6,930 nt of DNA from positions 1 to 6,930 of the forward strand of contig CAYVUV010000014.1 of NCBI GenBank assembly GCA_964455095.1, read 5' to 3'. The DNA is from CAYVUV01 sp964455095. Its GTDB lineage: Bacteria > Desulfobacterota > Binatia > HRBIN30 > CADEER01. The position numbers and the translations under genes are program-made. Below are positions 5,281-6,930 of the stretch, piece after piece; the stretch's first letter is position 1, and every line of letters begins with the position of its first letter. Under the pieces are notes generated by a model. It saw nothing but the letters and a program-made list of their open reading frames with translations, ran no database searches and had not been told where the DNA came from.

Positions 5281-6930
5281 ATGCGAAGACTGGATGCAGG
5301 AATTCTCGTCGCCATCGCGATGTTTGCCGTCGGCGCGACGCCGGCCGCGGCCGCGCCGTCCGCATACATCCCCTGTTACGACGGTGGGGTGGCGGTGATC
5401 GACACTGCGACCGACACTGTCGCGACGACCATTCCGACGGCGCTCGGGCCGAGCGGCGTGACGGTCGGTCCGGGGAGCTCGCGCACTTATGTCACCAACA
5501 TCGCGACCGCCAGCGTGGCATTCCTCGATACGGCGGCGAACGCGGTCGTCGATACGGCTCCGGTCGGCGTTCTTCCGTTCGCAGTGGACGTGGATCCGAC
5601 GGGTACGCGCCTCTACGTCGGCAACACGTTGGCCAATACGGTGTCGGTCGTCGACACGGCGACCGCAACGGTCCTCAATACGATCCCTCTCGCCAGCTAT
5701 GCTACCGGCATTGCCGCTCATCCCAGCGGGGACAAGGTGTACGCCGTGACTTCAGTGCTCGATCAGGTCGCTGTCGTCAGCACGGCCAGCAACCTCGTGA
5801 TCGATACGATCCCCGCCGGCGACGACCCATTCGCGGTTGCCATCAATCCGGCCGGGACACGGGCGTACGTGAGCAACCGCCTCGGCGGCACGATCTCTGT
5901 CATCGACACGACGACCGACCTGGTCATCGATACGATTCCCGTCGGCACGTTGCCGCTCGGGGTCAGCGTGACGCCCGATGGGCAGGCGGTCTACGTGGCC
6001 AACAACGATGACGACACGGTCACCGCGATCGATGTTGCAACCGGGTCGGCCGTCGCCAGCATTCCCGTCGGTGACCAGCCATACGGGGTCTCCGTCCACC
6101 CGGATGGTTCGCGGGTGTACGTCGCCAACTACGGCAGCGACAACGTGTCGGTGATCGACACCGCGACGAACAGCGAGCTCTATCGGGTGTCGGTGTGCTC
6201 GTCGCCGAAGGCGCTCGGGAAGTTCATCACCGGCAACGAGACGACCGCAAGTGTGGCGACCGCGGTGACCGGCGTCATGCACGTGGTCCTCAATGTCTCC
6301 TCCGTTGCGCTGGTGGGAACGCTCCAGTTCGATGCCGGGGCGCGCAGCGTCTTCGGTACGCCGGTGGATATCAACGCCGCCCTCACCGGCGTGCCGATGG
6401 ACGTGACGATGCCAATCGTTTTGGGTTTGCCCGGCGGTGTGGAGGTCTCGGCGTACGCCACCAGCACGGCCGTGCCAAGCTTCTCGCTGAGCGGAGCGGG
6501 CCGCCTGGCTTTCTCCCCCCACGGCATGCTCGTGAGGGTTGGTTTCTCCCCCCCGACCGGAACGGTGCTTCCGGCCGGGCCGTCCTATACGCTCGTAGCC
6601 GACCTCACGGGGGACCTACTTTCTCCCACTGGCTATACGGGCCCATTCACGATCGGTGCGTCGCTCGCTGCCAACACGCCGGTCGGTTCCGACGTCAGCG
6701 TTCCGGTGACGACGACGGTCAACCTCTGTCCCGGGGATACTTCACTCGCGTTTCCGGTCAGCGTCGAGTTCAGCCAGGTGACGGGTGCAGGCAGCACCCT
6801 GGTGAGCGCCGCCTGTCAGTCGCCCGCCAGCATCCCGCCGAACATCCGCCTCGACCTGGGTGAGTTGCAGCTCTTTTTCGATGTCTCCACCTCCGCGTCG
6901 TACACCGGGCCGATCACCATCTGCGGCAGC
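5281..6930 (+). CDS. Secreted seven-bladed YVTN beta-propeller protein with C-terminal beta-rich region (3' end beyond right edge)
   Basis: 550 codons are open to the window edge with no stop. Residues 1-25 form a signal peptide (a run from GILVAIAMFAVG to ATPAAAA, cleaved before PSA). Residues 29 to about 315 are seven propeller blades. The V-I-D-T-A-T strand motif recurs with its Asp at residues 41, 83, 125, 209, 251 and 293, and a Ser replaces it at 167. The YVxN-type strand starts at Tyr 70, 112, 154, 196, 238 and 280, with an N-terminal Y29 IPC half completing blade closure. Every spacing is 42 residues. This is the YVTN family, usually extracellular or periplasmic binding or structural proteins of unknown ligand. 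After PKALGKFITGNE (309-320) comes a beta-rich region rich in Thr, Ser, Val and Gly, with Cys in VNLCPGD and AACQSP. SYTLVADLTGD-YTGPFTIG is echoed by LFFDVSTSASYTGPITICG at the edge. No anchor is visible in the part present. Likely secreted or surface bound. Confidence 0.93.
   Translation, partial: MRRLDAGILVAIAMFAVGATPAAAAPSAYIPCYDGGVAVIDTATDTVATTIPTALGPSGVTVGPGSSRTYVTNIATASVAFLDTAANAVVDTAPVGVLPFAVDVDPTGTRLYVGNTLANTVSVVDTATATVLNTIPLASYATGIAAHPSGDKVYAVTSVLDQVAVVSTASNLVIDTIPAGDDPFAVAINPAGTRAYVSNRLGGTISVIDTTTDLVIDTIPVGTLPLGVSVTPDGQAVYVANNDDDTVTAIDVATGSAVASIPVGDQPYGVSVHPDGSRVYVANYGSDNVSVIDTATNSELYRVSVCSSPKALGKFITGNETTASVATAVTGVMHVVLNVSSVALVGTLQFDAGARSVFGTPVDINAALTGVPMDVTMPIVLGLPGGVEVSAYATSTAVPSFSLSGAGRLAFSPHGMLVRVGFSPPTGTVLPAGPSYTLVADLTGDLLSPTGYTGPFTIGASLAANTPVGSDVSVPVTTTVNLCPGDTSLAFPVSVEFSQVTGAGSTLVSAACQSPASIPPNIRLDLGELQLFFDVSTSASYTGPITICGS
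5365..6225 (+). repeat. Seven tandem 126-bp propeller-blade repeats
   Basis: The codon for the conserved Asp (or Ser) occurs at 5401, 5527, 5653, 5779, 5905, 6031 and 6157, exactly 126 bases apart each time. Words such as ATCGATACGAT and GTCATCGACAC recur between neighbouring units. There are no indels across the array, suggesting expansion by duplication of single blades or strong length constraint. Confidence 0.9.

Noticed and set aside
5752..6522. Reverse-strand 256-codon ORF across the propeller gene
   Set aside because: It repeats with the 126-bp period of the forward gene and has no independent motif; the forward frame is clearly the YVTN propeller.
6510..6554. C-homopolymer runs at 6515-6520 and 6548-6554 as a frameshift site
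   Set aside because: The reading frame continues with similar composition on both sides, so there is no sign of a shift in this sequence.

Overview
The window is very GC-rich, with codon third positions dominated by G and C. It carries four forward-strand genes and one gene fragment on the reverse strand that runs off the left edge. The protein types suggest a Candidatus Binatota / former Deltaproteobacteria-like lineage: a large stand-alone AAA ATPase with a family-specific C-terminal domain, a Lys/Cys-rich secreted protein ending in a CACH tail, a YVTN propeller, and a C-rich 'AGQTCGGVPCW ... KGKGANL' fragment. That placement is inference from recalled protein style; no rRNA or other marker gene is present.

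Layout. Positions 1-308 (reverse strand) hold the C-terminal-side part of a probably exported protein whose 5' end is unclear. Positions 307-3627 encode a 1106-residue STAND/AAA_16-type ATPase with clear Walker A and B motifs, a long helical-repeat middle and a C-terminal domain interrupted by a coiled coil. Positions 3658-4338 encode a small protein in the same reading frame. Its second half is a compact paralogue of that C-terminal domain, without the coiled coil. Positions 4407-5060 encode a 217-residue secreted cysteine-rich protein with a strong Shine-Dalgarno. Positions 5061-5280 are non-coding. Positions 5281-6930 encode a secreted seven-bladed YVTN propeller followed by a beta-rich region; the gene is cut by the right edge.

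How the genes may relate. The ATPase and the small protein probably form a cytoplasmic signalling or regulatory pair, because they are adjacent, co-directional and share a domain; this is inference. The next two genes encode exported surface or extracellular proteins, each with its own ribosome binding site. They could be targets of that regulator, but nothing in the sequence proves it.

The most unusual points are these: the tandem paralogous domain with and without a coiled-coil insert; the single in-frame stop separating the two ORFs; a 33-bp element repeated near the 3' ends of both; a perfect 24-bp palindrome inside the ATPase gene; and an indel-free seven-copy 126-bp repeat in the propeller gene. 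I see no tRNA, rRNA, CRISPR array, transposase or classical rho-independent terminator.
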